Assembly (NCBI GenBank): GCA_964484395.1
Contig: CAZAFM010000076.1
Span: 1-11,345 of the forward strand
Reading direction: 5' to 3'
Source: CAZAFM01 sp964484395
GTDB lineage: Bacteria > Campylobacterota > Campylobacteria > Campylobacterales > CAZAFM01
Length of the DNA stretch: 11,345 bases
Part shown: piece after piece, positions 1 through 6,897 of the stretch
Layout: every line of letters begins with the position of its first letter
Position numbering within the stretch: position 1 is the first letter of the stretch
Translations under genes and position numbers: made by a program
The notes under the pieces: generated by a model
What the model saw: only the letters and a program-made list of their open reading frames with translations
The model's database searches: none
What the model was told of the DNA's origin: nothing

Positions 1-503
1 ACTAGCAAGAAAAAGTGGATATAGTAAACCTGAGTAAACTTATCATCTAAAAAAGCCCCTATGAGTTTAAAGTAGCCAAGTGAGAGGAGCATACCTACTA
101 TGTAGCCTTTTTGTTTTGCTACATCTAGGGCTTTTATGATGGGTTTTTTGTGTAGCAAAAGTGTTTCAGCTCTGTAGATATAGCCTCCAAAGCCAAACAT
201 TATCTGATAGGCTAGATAGACTACTAGGGCGCTCATAAAGCCTTGAGTAGATAGCAGAAAGTAGATGATAGTAAAAAACATCAGCACCTCTATGAAAAGG
301 TTTATCCTGATGAAGCTTTTTAGATTCAAAAGCCTCATATAAAGCCTAGCTACTATGTATGAAAAGACCGCTAGCCCAAGTCCTCCTATGGAGAAGACTA
401 TAGGCTCAAGCGGAAGGTATATCACAAATACAGCTCCAATAGAGAGTCCTGCAAAGAGCGAGTTTAGGAACTTGTACTTAAGATAGGGATGGATAGATAT
501 CAA
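1..503 (-). CDS. Polytopic inner-membrane protein, MFS-transporter-like, 3' end beyond window
   Basis: The reverse strand stays open from 503 to the window edge and gives 167 complete codons with no stop. The product is strongly hydrophobic, with likely membrane segments near residues 13-31, 34-54, 68-86, 88-108 and 134-150, and a sixth starting near 158. A basic loop around 118-132 (HKKPIIKALDVAKQKGY) resembles the loop after helix 4 of major facilitator proteins. The family call is only a resemblance, because no diagnostic motif is complete. The start is taken as TTG at 503-501. It overlaps the receptor's TGA stop, AAAGG lies 7 bases upstream, an in-frame TAG sits just before it, and the first in-frame ATG is more than 50 codons later. 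The overlap implies translational coupling with the receptor, so it may be the inner-membrane partner moving the same substrate, or its export counterpart. Other multi-pass families are possible. Confidence 0.7.
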   Translation of the reverse strand, partial: MISIHPYLKYKFLNSLFAGLSIGAVFVIYLPLEPIVFSIGGLGLAVFSYIVARLYMRLLNLKSFIRINLFIEVLMFFTIIYFLLSTQGFMSALVVYLAYQIMFGFGGYIYRAETLLLHKKPIIKALDVAKQKGYIVGMLLSLGYFKLIGAFLDDKFTQVYYIHFFLL

Positions 504-2392
504 AATCTAACCTTTGCGCCTATCTTGTATGTTGTCTCAAAGTTATATGGATATATCCTATCTACCCCTACGATGTAGGCGTTTTTATAGTTTGTGATGT
601 TTGTGACCTCAGCATATATCTCACTCTCTTTGTAGACTTTATAGCTAGCACCCATATCTAGACTTAGGTAGTCTTTCTCTTTTTGTACGCCACTGTTTAA
701 AAAGTCCTCAGAGTTATAAGCATCACTTCTGTAGTTGAAGCTTCCTTCAAGCCCTAGTTTAGCTAGTGGCGTATATGTGGCTCCTAGCTTGAAGTTGTTT
801 TTGTACACTCCTGGAAGTGTGTTTCCATCATAAGCTCCATTTGCTTCGCTCTCTTTTTTTATGATAGCGTCTATGTAGCTATACATTCCCATGATGCTTA
901 GGTTTTCTAGGTCGTATCTAGCCTCTAGCTCAACTCCCTTTTTTTCAGTTTTATCAAGGTTTGTGTTGTAGCTTGTTAGCCAGTTTCCGCTATTGTAATA
1001 GTAGATCTCATTATCTCCTTTTATGTAGAAGATTGTCCCTTTTAGCTCTAGCTCTTTTGTAGGCTGATAGGTTGAGCCTAGTTGATATGTATCCATTATC
1101 TGAGGATTTATGAAGTCATTAAAGCTACTACCAGTAAAAAACATATCTATATTTGGCATAAGTACACCTCTATCATAGGAGATGTATGTTTCTAGGTTTT
1201 TAGCTATCATATAGCCTAGCTTTAGCTCATATGAGTTCTCTGACTCGCTTTTACTAAGCCTGCTTCCTGCATTGGGATTGTAGTCATAGCTTGCCTCTTC
1301 GTATCGTACTCCACCATCTACTTTTAGGTTACTAAACTCTTGGGCGTATTTTACATAGATGGCGTTTAGGTCTTTTGATGTTTTATTTGTCGATGCATCT
1401 CTATCTCCTCGAAAAAGTAGCACCCCAGTTTTTATACTATATCCATCTCCAAAGTATGTGTACTCTGGTTTAAGCGTGTCATTGTCGTACTTAAAAGTTG
1501 AAGGATATGGAGAGACATACTCAAGTGTTTTATCTCGTAAATCTCCTTCAAGTGTTACTAGATGCGATGAGCTTGGATAGTACTTTAGGCTTACTCCATA
1601 GTCGTTGATGTTGTATCTTGCATCACTGTAGTATTGAGCACCTGAGATAGTTCCTAAAGCACTTGGATTGTCATCATATGCTGACTTTGTCATACTGTTT
1701 GCATACTTTAGGTATGAGCTAAGAGTTGAGGCTCTTGCGCCTAGAGAGAAGCTCTCTCCTTTATATCCTGCTTTTGCATCTAGCTGTTTTAGGGATTTGT
1801 TATCCCTGTCTCCACTACTATCTATATCTCTACTTCCATCACTAAAGTAGCCCTGTGCACTACCGCCTATGTAAAACTTATCTATGTTTTTTAAAAACGC
1901 TCCTTCAAGAAGCTTTGTGTTGTAGCTCCCATAGCTTGCATCTAGCTCTATGAAGTCACTGTTTTTTGTAGTTATCTCTACTACTGCTGCGCTACTTCCC
2001 TCTCCACTCTCTATACTTCCATAGCCTCTTTTGATGACTATTTTTGAGATAGATGCTAGTGGAATAGAGCCAAGCATGATAGGGTTTGAGTCTATACTTC
2101 TTATTCTAACTCCATCTACTTCTATGGCGATGTTTTGATAGCCATTTGTGACACCATATCCTCTGGTGGCTATTTTTGGAGCAAAGTCATTTCCAAAGCT
2201 CGGATAGACATCTATACTTGTGTATTTGTTTAGAAAATCACTCAGACTTGATGTGTTTGAGTTTTCTATATCTTTGTAGCTAAAGCTCTGTTCATAGGAG
2301 GCTTGAAGTGGTTTGAAAGATGAAGTTTTTGCACTGTAGCCTTCTGCAAAAAGTGCTGTACTTAGTAAGATTGTTGGTATTAAGATTCTCAT
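500..2392 (-). CDS. TonB-dependent outer-membrane receptor, BtuB-sized
   Basis: This 630-residue protein starts with a signal peptide (MRILIPTILLSTALFA, likely cut after residue 16). A plug domain follows at about residues 45-150, with the usual elements DFLNKYTSIDV, IATRGYG, IAIEVDGVRI, then SISKIVIKRGYGS and VVEITTK. The rest is a long beta-barrel of alternating Tyr-rich strands ending in the terminal Phe typical of outer-membrane barrels. Such receptors use TonB/ExbB/ExbD energy to import scarce ligands such as siderophores, cobalamin, heme or metals. The length is close to that of BtuB (about 600 residues) and shorter than many siderophore receptors. The gene diverges from cobalamin-dependent metH, so a corrinoid ligand is a reasonable inference, but no sequence feature proves it. 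I see no clear TonB box after the signal peptide. The start has AAGGA about five bases upstream, inside an inverted repeat. The 3' end overlaps the next membrane-protein gene. Confidence 0.93.
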   Translation of the reverse strand: MRILIPTILLSTALFAEGYSAKTSSFKPLQASYEQSFSYKDIENSNTSSLSDFLNKYTSIDVYPSFGNDFAPKIATRGYGVTNGYQNIAIEVDGVRIRSIDSNPIMLGSIPLASISKIVIKRGYGSIESGEGSSAAVVEITTKNSDFIELDASYGSYNTKLLEGAFLKNIDKFYIGGSAQGYFSDGSRDIDSSGDRDNKSLKQLDAKAGYKGESFSLGARASTLSSYLKYANSMTKSAYDDNPSALGTISGAQYYSDARYNINDYGVSLKYYPSSSHLVTLEGDLRDKTLEYVSPYPSTFKYDNDTLKPEYTYFGDGYSIKTGVLLFRGDRDASTNKTSKDLNAIYVKYAQEFSNLKVDGGVRYEEASYDYNPNAGSRLSKSESENSYELKLGYMIAKNLETYISYDRGVLMPNIDMFFTGSSFNDFINPQIMDTYQLGSTYQPTKELELKGTIFYIKGDNEIYYYNSGNWLTSYNTNLDKTEKKGVELEARYDLENLSIMGMYSYIDAIIKKESEANGAYDGNTLPGVYKNNFKLGATYTPLAKLGLEGSFNYRSDAYNSEDFLNSGVQKEKDYLSLDMGASYKVYKESEIYAEVTNITNYKNAYIVGVDRIYPYNFETTYKIGAKVRF

Positions 2393-2396
2393 TGTT

Positions 2397-2435
2397 TTCC
2401 TTCTCTGATTTTTAGTTTTTGGTTCAAAGAAGGAA
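2397..2435 (-). promoter_or_regulatory. Inverted repeat that can hide the receptor gene's ribosome binding site
   Basis: In mRNA sense, TTCCTTCT (2435-2428) is exactly complementary to AGAAGGAA (2404-2397), separated by 23 bases. The second arm contains the Shine-Dalgarno sequence of the receptor gene, whose ATG is at 2392. The first arm begins one base after the TAA stop (2439-2437) of the upstream 82-codon gene. A ribosome ending translation there would cover the first arm and free the binding site. The pairing is seen directly; the regulatory role is inferred. Confidence 0.5.
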
Positions 2436-2436
2436 G

Positions 2437-2685
2437 TTATGGAGGTTCTCCGTCCTCCTCTTTAGAAGTTGCATTGTGAACTAGTGAGATAAACAGAAGT
2501 GCAAACACCAAAAGTCGCAACTGATGAAAGCTTTTTTTAGTCCTATGGATAAGAGACTTGCTAAAAGCGATACTTTTAGAGAGCAAAGAGATAATGTATG
2601 CATCAAGCACAGCTCCACTTGAGTAAGCTTGTATAGAGGCTAGTGTGAAGTACTTTTTGCCAAATCCCCTAACTCTACGCTTCAT
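2437..2685 (-). CDS. Small hypothetical protein with one C-terminal membrane segment (82 aa)
   Basis: I do not recognise this protein. It has a very basic N-terminus (MKRRVRGFGKK), a mixed helical stretch to about residue 48, one clear hydrophobic segment at about 56-69 (LRLLVFALLFISLV) and an acidic tail ending KEEDGEPP. By the positive-inside rule the N-terminus would stay in the cytoplasm. Its ATG overlaps the stop of the 24-codon gene upstream in an ATGA junction, which argues that it is translated. Its TAA stop lies one base before a repeat that can mask the next gene's ribosome binding site, so it could be a small accessory membrane protein of the uptake system, a leader-type gene controlling receptor translation, or both. 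It could also be a chance frame, since the region between the promoter and the receptor would otherwise be untranslated leader. Confidence 0.45.
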   Translation of the reverse strand: MKRRVRGFGKKYFTLASIQAYSSGAVLDAYIISLLSKSIAFSKSLIHRTKKSFHQLRLLVFALLFISLVHNATSKEEDGEPP

Positions 2686-2756
2686 CTAAACACCATATAT
2701 ATCTTCAAAAAGCTAAGAGTAGCAAATGCTACAAATGATGCTAAAATCCAGTCCAT
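2682..2756 (-). CDS. Tiny hydrophobic membrane peptide (24 aa), first gene of the receptor operon
   Basis: The frame begins ATG at 2756 with AGAGG four bases upstream, and ends at TGA 2684-2682, overlapping the next start as ATGA. The peptide begins MDWILASFVAF and ends KIYMVFR, making almost its whole length one transmembrane helix with a single acidic residue near the N-terminus and basic residues at the C-terminal end. I do not recognise a family. The binding site, the ATGA coupling and the coherent membrane helix support expression. It may be a small subunit of a membrane complex or simply a leader peptide. A chance frame of 24 codons is not excluded. Confidence 0.4.
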   Translation of the reverse strand: MDWILASFVAFATLSFLKIYMVFR

Positions 2757-2774
2757 CTATCCTCTTTAATCGCT

Positions 2775-2787
2775 ATTTTGATAAAAT
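2775..2787. promoter_or_regulatory. Overlapping divergent -10 boxes between metH and the receptor operon
   Basis: The sequence ATTTTGATAAAAT is nearly its own reverse complement (ATTTT-GAT-AAAAT). Read rightward it contains TAAAAT at 2782-2787, a good -10 for a transcript starting near 2794 and leading into metH. Read leftward it contains CAAAAT at 2780-2775, a weaker -10 for the 24-codon gene, giving a leader of only about 12 bases. Neither direction has a clear -35 hexamer, as is common in Campylobacterota. The rightward promoter is more convincing than the leftward one. Confidence 0.5.
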
Positions 2788-2788
2788 C

Positions 2789-2805
2789 ACCTAAAAACAT
2801 TAGGT
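2789..2805. promoter_or_regulatory. Perfect inverted repeat ACCTAA-N5-TTAGGT at the metH transcription start
   Basis: Two exact 6-base arms (2789-2794 and 2800-2805) flank a 5-base spacer immediately downstream of the rightward -10 box. The position covers the predicted transcription start, a common place for a repressor operator. The right arm also contains the TAGG that may serve as the metH ribosome binding site, so in RNA the repeat could form a small hairpin limiting translation. Which of the two, if either, cannot be told from the sequence. Confidence 0.4.
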
Positions 2806-2813
2806 CAGTAGTT

Positions 2814-5800
2814 TTGAAAAATTTAGATGAGATTATAAAGCAAAAATATTTAATCCTTGATGGAGCCTATGGTACGGAGTTTCAAAAGCTTGATGTTCCT
2901 CCGTCTGCTTGGGGTGAGTATGAAGGGTGCTGGGAGTATCTAAACCTAAGTGCCACGCATCTTATAGAAGGAGTGCATCTATCCTACCTAGAAGCAGGAG
3001 CAGATATCATCAAAGCCAATAGCTTTGGGGCGCTTCCTTGGGTACTAGATGAGTTTGGGCTTGGGAGTAAAACATATGAGATAAACCTAGAAGCTGCCAA
3101 AATCGCTAAAAACTGCGCTTTGAAGTATGAAGATAGATTTGTAGCAGCATCTTTAGGACCTGGTACGAAGCTACCAACTCTTGGACATATTAGCTTTGAA
3201 GAGGTCGAAGATGGGTATTTTCAAGCTGGTATTGCTCATATAGATGGTGGAAGTGATATTTTTTTACTAGAGACTTGTCAAGACCCACTGCAGATAAAAG
3301 CAGCCCTACTTGGGCTTCAAAGAGCTATGAGTGTGAGAGAAAAAAAGCTTCCAGTTATGGTTTCAGTCACCATAGAGACTTTTGGAACGATGCTTGTCGG
3401 AACCCCTATAGGTGTTGTTGCAAAAACTTTAGAGCCTTTTGAGCTTTTTAGCATAGGGATAAACTGTGGACTTGGACCAAAAGAGGTCAGAGGGTACCTT
3501 CAAGAGCTTTCATTATCAACTACAAAGCCTATATCTATCCACGCAAATGCTGGACTTCCTGAAAATGTAGGAGGCTGTACAGTCTATCCAATGGATAAAA
3601 TGAGTTTAGAGAGCTTGAGGGAAGCTTCTTTGAGATAGATGGAGTAGCAATACTTGGGGGATGCTGTGGGACAACACCAGAGCATATAAAAGAGCTAAAA
3701 AGCTCGGTTGCAGGAAAAATCCCAAAACCAAATAGATTTAGTTCAATAGAACCATCACTCACCTCAATCTTTCAAGAGTCAAAACTAAAACAGGACATTC
3801 CGCCACTTCTTGTGGCTGAGCGGACAAACGCGACTGGCTCAAAGGCATTTCGAGAGCTTCTACTCAAAGAGGACTTTGAAGGCATACTTGATGTGGCTCA
3901 AGGGCAAGTAGCAAGTGGCGCTCATGCTCTTGATATATCAGTAGGGTTTGCAGGTAGGGATGAAGAGAGTGATCTTAAAAAGTGCGTAGAGATGTTTAAT
4001 AACAAAATCTCTCTTCCACTCATGATAGATAGCACTCAGCCAAAAGCCCTAGAATCAGCCCTCAAACGAGTTGGAGGAAAGCCCATCATAAACTCTGCAA
4101 ACCTAGAAGATGGAGAAGAGCGCTTTGATGAGATAGCAGGACTTGCCAAAAAGTATGGAGCAGCACTAGTCTGCCTAACCATAGATGAAGATGGAATGGC
4201 AAAAAGCTGTGCTAAAAAGGTAGAGATAGCAAAGAGGATGCACAAAAGAGCCACTGAGATTATAGGGCTAGATGAGAGAGATTTGGTTTTTGACCTACTA
4301 ACCTTCACACTTGGGAGTGGTGATGAGGAATTTTTTAAAGCTGGGGTTGAAACCATAGATGCTATAGAGAAGCTTCATTATCTATATCCAAACATAGGCT
4401 TTATACTAGGACTTTCAAACATCTCTTTTGGACTAGATAAAGAGGCTAGAAAGTATCTAAACTCAGTCTTCCTCTACCACTGTGTACAAAAAGGACTAAG
4501 TGCAGCCATACTAAACACCGCCCACATCCTCCCATACTCATCTATGAAAAAAGAGGATATCGAGGCTTGTGANNNNNNNNNNNNNNNNNNNNNNNNNNNN
4601 NNNNNNNNNNNNNNNNNNNNNNNNNNNNNNNNNNNNNNNNNNNNNNNNNNNNNNNNNNNNNNNNNNNNNNNNGAGATGTTTGGTAAAGGGGAGATGCAAC
4701 TACCCTTTGTGTTGCAGTCCGCTGAAGTAATGAAGGCAAGTGTAGACTATCTAAATAATTTCTTGCCCAAAAAAGAGAAAAAAGCAGACACCACCATAGT
4801 TCTAGGAACAGTAAAAGGTGATGTACATGATGTGGGCAAAAACTTGGTTGACATTATCCTTACAAACAATGGCTTTAAAGTCATCAATATAGGCATAAAA
4901 GCTGATATCAGCGAGTTTATCGCCAAAGCCAAAGAGCATAATGCAGATGCACTAGGTATGAGCGGGCTACTTGTGAAGTCCACAAAGATTATGAGCGAAA
5001 ACCTAGAACAACTAAAAGCCCAAGGGCTTGACACGCCAGTGCTTCTAGGTGGAGCCGCACTAAATAGAAAGTTTGTAGATGAGTACTGTAGAAGTGTGTA
5101 TGATGGTGAGGTTTTCTATTGCAAAGACGCATTTGATGGACTAAAAGCCATGCAGATGATAGAAAAGGGTGAGTCTCAAGATATAGATCACAAAGCCTTA
5201 GTCAAAGTAGAGGTACAAAAAGAGGAGATAGAAGAGCATCGGTTTGCCCCACTTGTTGATATATCTCCAAAAGATATAGTAGAGCCTCCTTTTTATGGGA
5301 AGTCCGAGCTAGTGCTTGATGACTTAGAGATAGCTTTTAAATGGCTAAATCTTGAACACATCTTCCGAAAGAAGTGGGGGTTTTTCAAAAGAGGTATGAG
5401 TAAGGCTGAGTTTGAAGAGATGAAAAAGGCAGAAATACTCCCTCTATATGAAAAAATCAAAGCTGAGTTTCTAGCAGGACTGTTTGAGCCAGTCATGCTA
5501 TATGGCTACTATGAGTGCAGGAGAGTTAAGAACTCAGTTGTGATAGTTAATGGTGAGAAAAGCTACACACTTGAGTTTCCTAGGGAGAGAAAGGGGAAGT
5601 TTAGGTGCTTGGCAGACTACTTTAGAGAGGATAGAGATGTCATAGGCGCAAGTGTAGTAAGTAGTGGGCTGAAACTAAAAGAGCACTGTGCTAAACTCTA
5701 CAAAGATGGAGAGTACAGCAACTACTACTTCTACCATATGCTAAGTATAGAGCTTGCAGAGGCTTTGGCTGATATAGTTCATAAGAGATTTAGAGTGGAC

Positions 5801-6034
5801 TTGGGACTTGAAAGTGGTGGGTTAGATGATGTCAAAAAGCTAAAGTTCATAGGTCAAAGATACTCCTTTGGCTACTCTATGTGTCCAGATATGGAGTATA
5901 ACAAGGTGCTTTTTGACCTACTAACCCCAGAGAAACATGGCATAGAGCTAACTGAGAGCTTCTTGATAGACCCAGAGGCAAGCACAAGTGCTATCATTAC
6001 CAGAAATGAGCATGCAACATACTTTAATCCGTAG
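2814..6034 (+). CDS. metH: Cobalamin-dependent methionine synthase, with a frameshift and an assembly gap
   Basis: MetH moves a methyl group from 5-methyltetrahydrofolate to homocysteine through methylcobalamin in the cytoplasm. The homocysteine domain starts with LILDGAYGTEF and carries zinc ligands in INCGLGP (Cys codon 3465) and GGCCGTTPEH (Cys codons 3662, 3665). The pterin domain begins near 3812 with AERTNATGSK. After the N gap come the cap helices (GEMQLPFVLQSAEVMK), the B12 domain with GDVHDVGKN (axial His codon 4826) and the C-terminal AdoMet reactivation domain with RYSFGYSMCPD (from 5858). One base is missing near 3615: inserting a T gives MSLESFEGSFFEIDGVAILGG and restores one continuous frame. 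As written, translation stops at 3636-3638, before the two-Cys zinc motif. I prefer TTG at 2814 as start (TAGG nine bases upstream). A TTG at 2778 is in frame but lies in the promoter box. About 1073 residues are visible including unknown ones, somewhat short for the family. Confidence 0.93.
3612..3620 (+). other. Single-base frameshift in metH
   Basis: The frame changes between AGC (3612-3614) and GAG (3617-3619). Upstream protein reads on to MDKMSLES in one frame; downstream EGSFFEIDGVAILGGCCGTT continues in the next frame without a break in family similarity. The simplest repair is one extra T in the TT at 3615-3616, giving Phe. This may be a sequencing or assembly error in a short T run or a real recent mutation. 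No slippery heptamer or downstream pseudoknot suggestive of programmed frameshifting was seen. Confidence 0.85.
4573..4672. other. Assembly gap of 100 N inside metH
   Basis: Exactly 100 undetermined bases, the conventional length for a gap of unknown size. The left flank ends in the pterin domain (SSMKKEDIEAC) and the right flank resumes inside the cap helices (EMFGKGEMQLP). The flanks happen to be in the same frame across 100 N. In MetH proteins I know, the linker between these points is nearer 80 residues than 34, so more sequence is probably missing than the N run shows. Confidence 0.95.
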
Positions 6035-6045
6035 ACTAGATATTC

Positions 6046-6054
6046 TGGTATAAT
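6046..6054 (+). promoter_or_regulatory. Extended -10 promoter for the 6088 operon
   Basis: TGGTATAAT combines a consensus TATAAT (6049-6054) with an upstream TGn extension, 12 bases after the metH stop. Transcription would start near 6061, giving a leader of about 27 bases with AGGA (6077-6080) placed 7 bases before the ATG at 6088. No clear -35 box is visible. The perfect -10 match and the spacing make this the most convincing promoter in the window. Confidence 0.7.
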
Positions 6055-6087
6055 TATAAAAACAAAATAGAATTATAGGAACTACTT

Positions 6088-6606
6088 ATGTTAAAAACAA
6101 TGCCTTTTTTTATGATTGTACTTATCTTGAGTATAGGCGCGACTTTTGCCTATCTCAAGCTAGCACCATCTCAAATCCCAGAGTGCCAAAAAGATGTAAC
6201 CTGCTTTACCAAAGCGAGTGAAGACAAAAAGCTAGTCAAAAACGCTCAAGATGCAATAAAAAATGGAAACTACACCATAGAAGGCTACAGCGTAGAAGCA
6301 GAGTATATGACCTCAACCCTAAGCTCATACATCACCCCTAAAGAGGTCACAGACTACACCACAACCCTACTCCCTCAAAAAGCCTCAAAGAGCGATTCAA
6401 AAATAAAGTTCATCATCTACGAAAACGACAAAGAGAGTCCAAACAAAAAAAGTGACAACTGCAAACTCTTCGCAGGCTACCTAGTCTATGAGTTTTACTA
6501 CCAAGAGCAGCTAGCATACAAAATCCAGATAGACTTTTTAGAGGAGGACAAAGAGGAGATAAAAAAGAGGATAGATTGTGTAGTTGAGTCGTTTATGGCT
6601 CTTTGA
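6088..6606 (+). CDS. Membrane-anchored hypothetical protein with four cysteines (172 aa)
   Basis: I do not recognise a family. Residues 5-24 form one hydrophobic segment (PFFMIVLILSIGATFAYLKL) that would act as a signal anchor, leaving about 148 residues in the periplasm. That part has two cysteines close together at 33 and 39 (ECQKDVTC) and two more in DNCKLF and RIDCVV near the C-terminus. Four cysteines in an otherwise exported domain could form two disulfides. The Cys spacing is not a heme or thioredoxin motif. The middle is Lys-rich and charged and the C-terminal third looks alpha/beta (VYEFYYQEQLAYKIQIDFL). It has its own promoter and a good binding site. The stop lies 17 bases before the next gene, so the two form an operon, but a periplasmic protein is an unusual partner for an antitoxin-like gene, and the pairing may only be positional. 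Confidence 0.8.
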   Translation: MLKTMPFFMIVLILSIGATFAYLKLAPSQIPECQKDVTCFTKASEDKKLVKNAQDAIKNGNYTIEGYSVEAEYMTSTLSSYITPKEVTDYTTTLLPQKASKSDSKIKFIIYENDKESPNKKSDNCKLFAGYLVYEFYYQEQLAYKIQIDFLEEDKEEIKKRIDCVVESFMAL

Positions 6607-6623
6607 TTTTGAGGAGAAAAAAT

Positions 6624-6875
6624 ATGAAAGCAAGTGAGTTTGATGAACTGTTTGAAATTGAAGACATAGCCGAACATTTGGATTTTAGCAAAAAAATGGA
6701 TGTGAGAGAGTTTGAAAAAAAAATAATCAAAACAAAAAAAATAAATGTAGATTTACCTGAAAATATCCTCTATTTGATAGATAAAGAGGCTAGTAAAATC
6801 GGTGTCACAAGACAGAGTATTATAAAAGTTTGGCTTGCTGAGAGACTGAAAAGCGAGCTTTCTAGTTCACTGTAG
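6624..6875 (+). CDS. Ribbon-helix-helix protein, BrnA/CopG-type antitoxin-like (83 aa)
   Basis: The acidic N-terminus (MKASEFDELFEIEDIAEHLD) is followed by a ribbon-helix-helix fold: strand KKINVDLP at about 38-45, helix 46-59, a turn at GVTRQS and helix 63-79 (SIIKVWLAERLKSEL). This layout matches DNA-binding antitoxins of the BrnA/CopG group, which neutralise a small RNase toxin and repress their own operon as dimers. The ATG at 6624 is chosen because GAGGAG sits 7 bases upstream; a TTG at 6603 in the same frame has no such site and would overlap the previous gene. The usual arrangement is a BrnT toxin gene just upstream, but here the upstream gene encodes an exported protein with no BrnT likeness. 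It therefore appears to be an orphan antitoxin or a stand-alone regulator. It converges with the XRE gene 22 bases away. Confidence 0.82.
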   Translation: MKASEFDELFEIEDIAEHLDFSKKMDVREFEKKIIKTKKINVDLPENILYLIDKEASKIGVTRQSIIKVWLAERLKSELSSSL

Positions 6876-6897
6876 CATAACGCCCTAGCTATATCAT

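Noticed and set aside
1359..1850. Plus-strand open frames inside the TonB receptor
   Set aside because: Antisense to well-formed beta-barrel sequence and low-complexity Ser/Leu composition.
2441..2458. GGAGG-N8-CCTCC repeat as a terminator
   Set aside because: Only a 5-bp stem, inside the 3' end of the 82-codon gene and not followed by a T run in either direction. It may be a minor RNA structure.
2778..2780. TTG at 2778 as the metH start
   Set aside because: It lies within the -10 box and would place the ACCTAA-TTAGGT repeat inside the coding region. TTG 2814 has a spaced TAGG and fits the MetH N-terminus.
2393..2830. Cobalamin riboswitch upstream of the receptor or metH
   Set aside because: Looked for because of the gene context. 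The leaders are too short and no B12-box-like conserved core was seen.
3600..3640. Programmed ribosomal frameshifting in metH
   Set aside because: No slippery heptamer or obvious downstream structure, and MetH is not known to use frameshifting. A missing base in a short T run is simpler.
3535..3762. Open frame on the minus strand across the metH frameshift
   Set aside because: It is antisense to the conserved metH zinc-motif region, and its Ser/Pro/Leu-rich product reads as a shadow of metH.
4036..5034. Minus-strand open frames of about 65-106 codons within metH
   Set aside because: Antisense shadows of the pterin and B12 domains; one runs through the N gap. No binding sites or family likeness.
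6876..6897. Bidirectional terminator between the convergent regulator genes
   Set aside because: The 22-base gap has no inverted repeat with a T tail that I could find.
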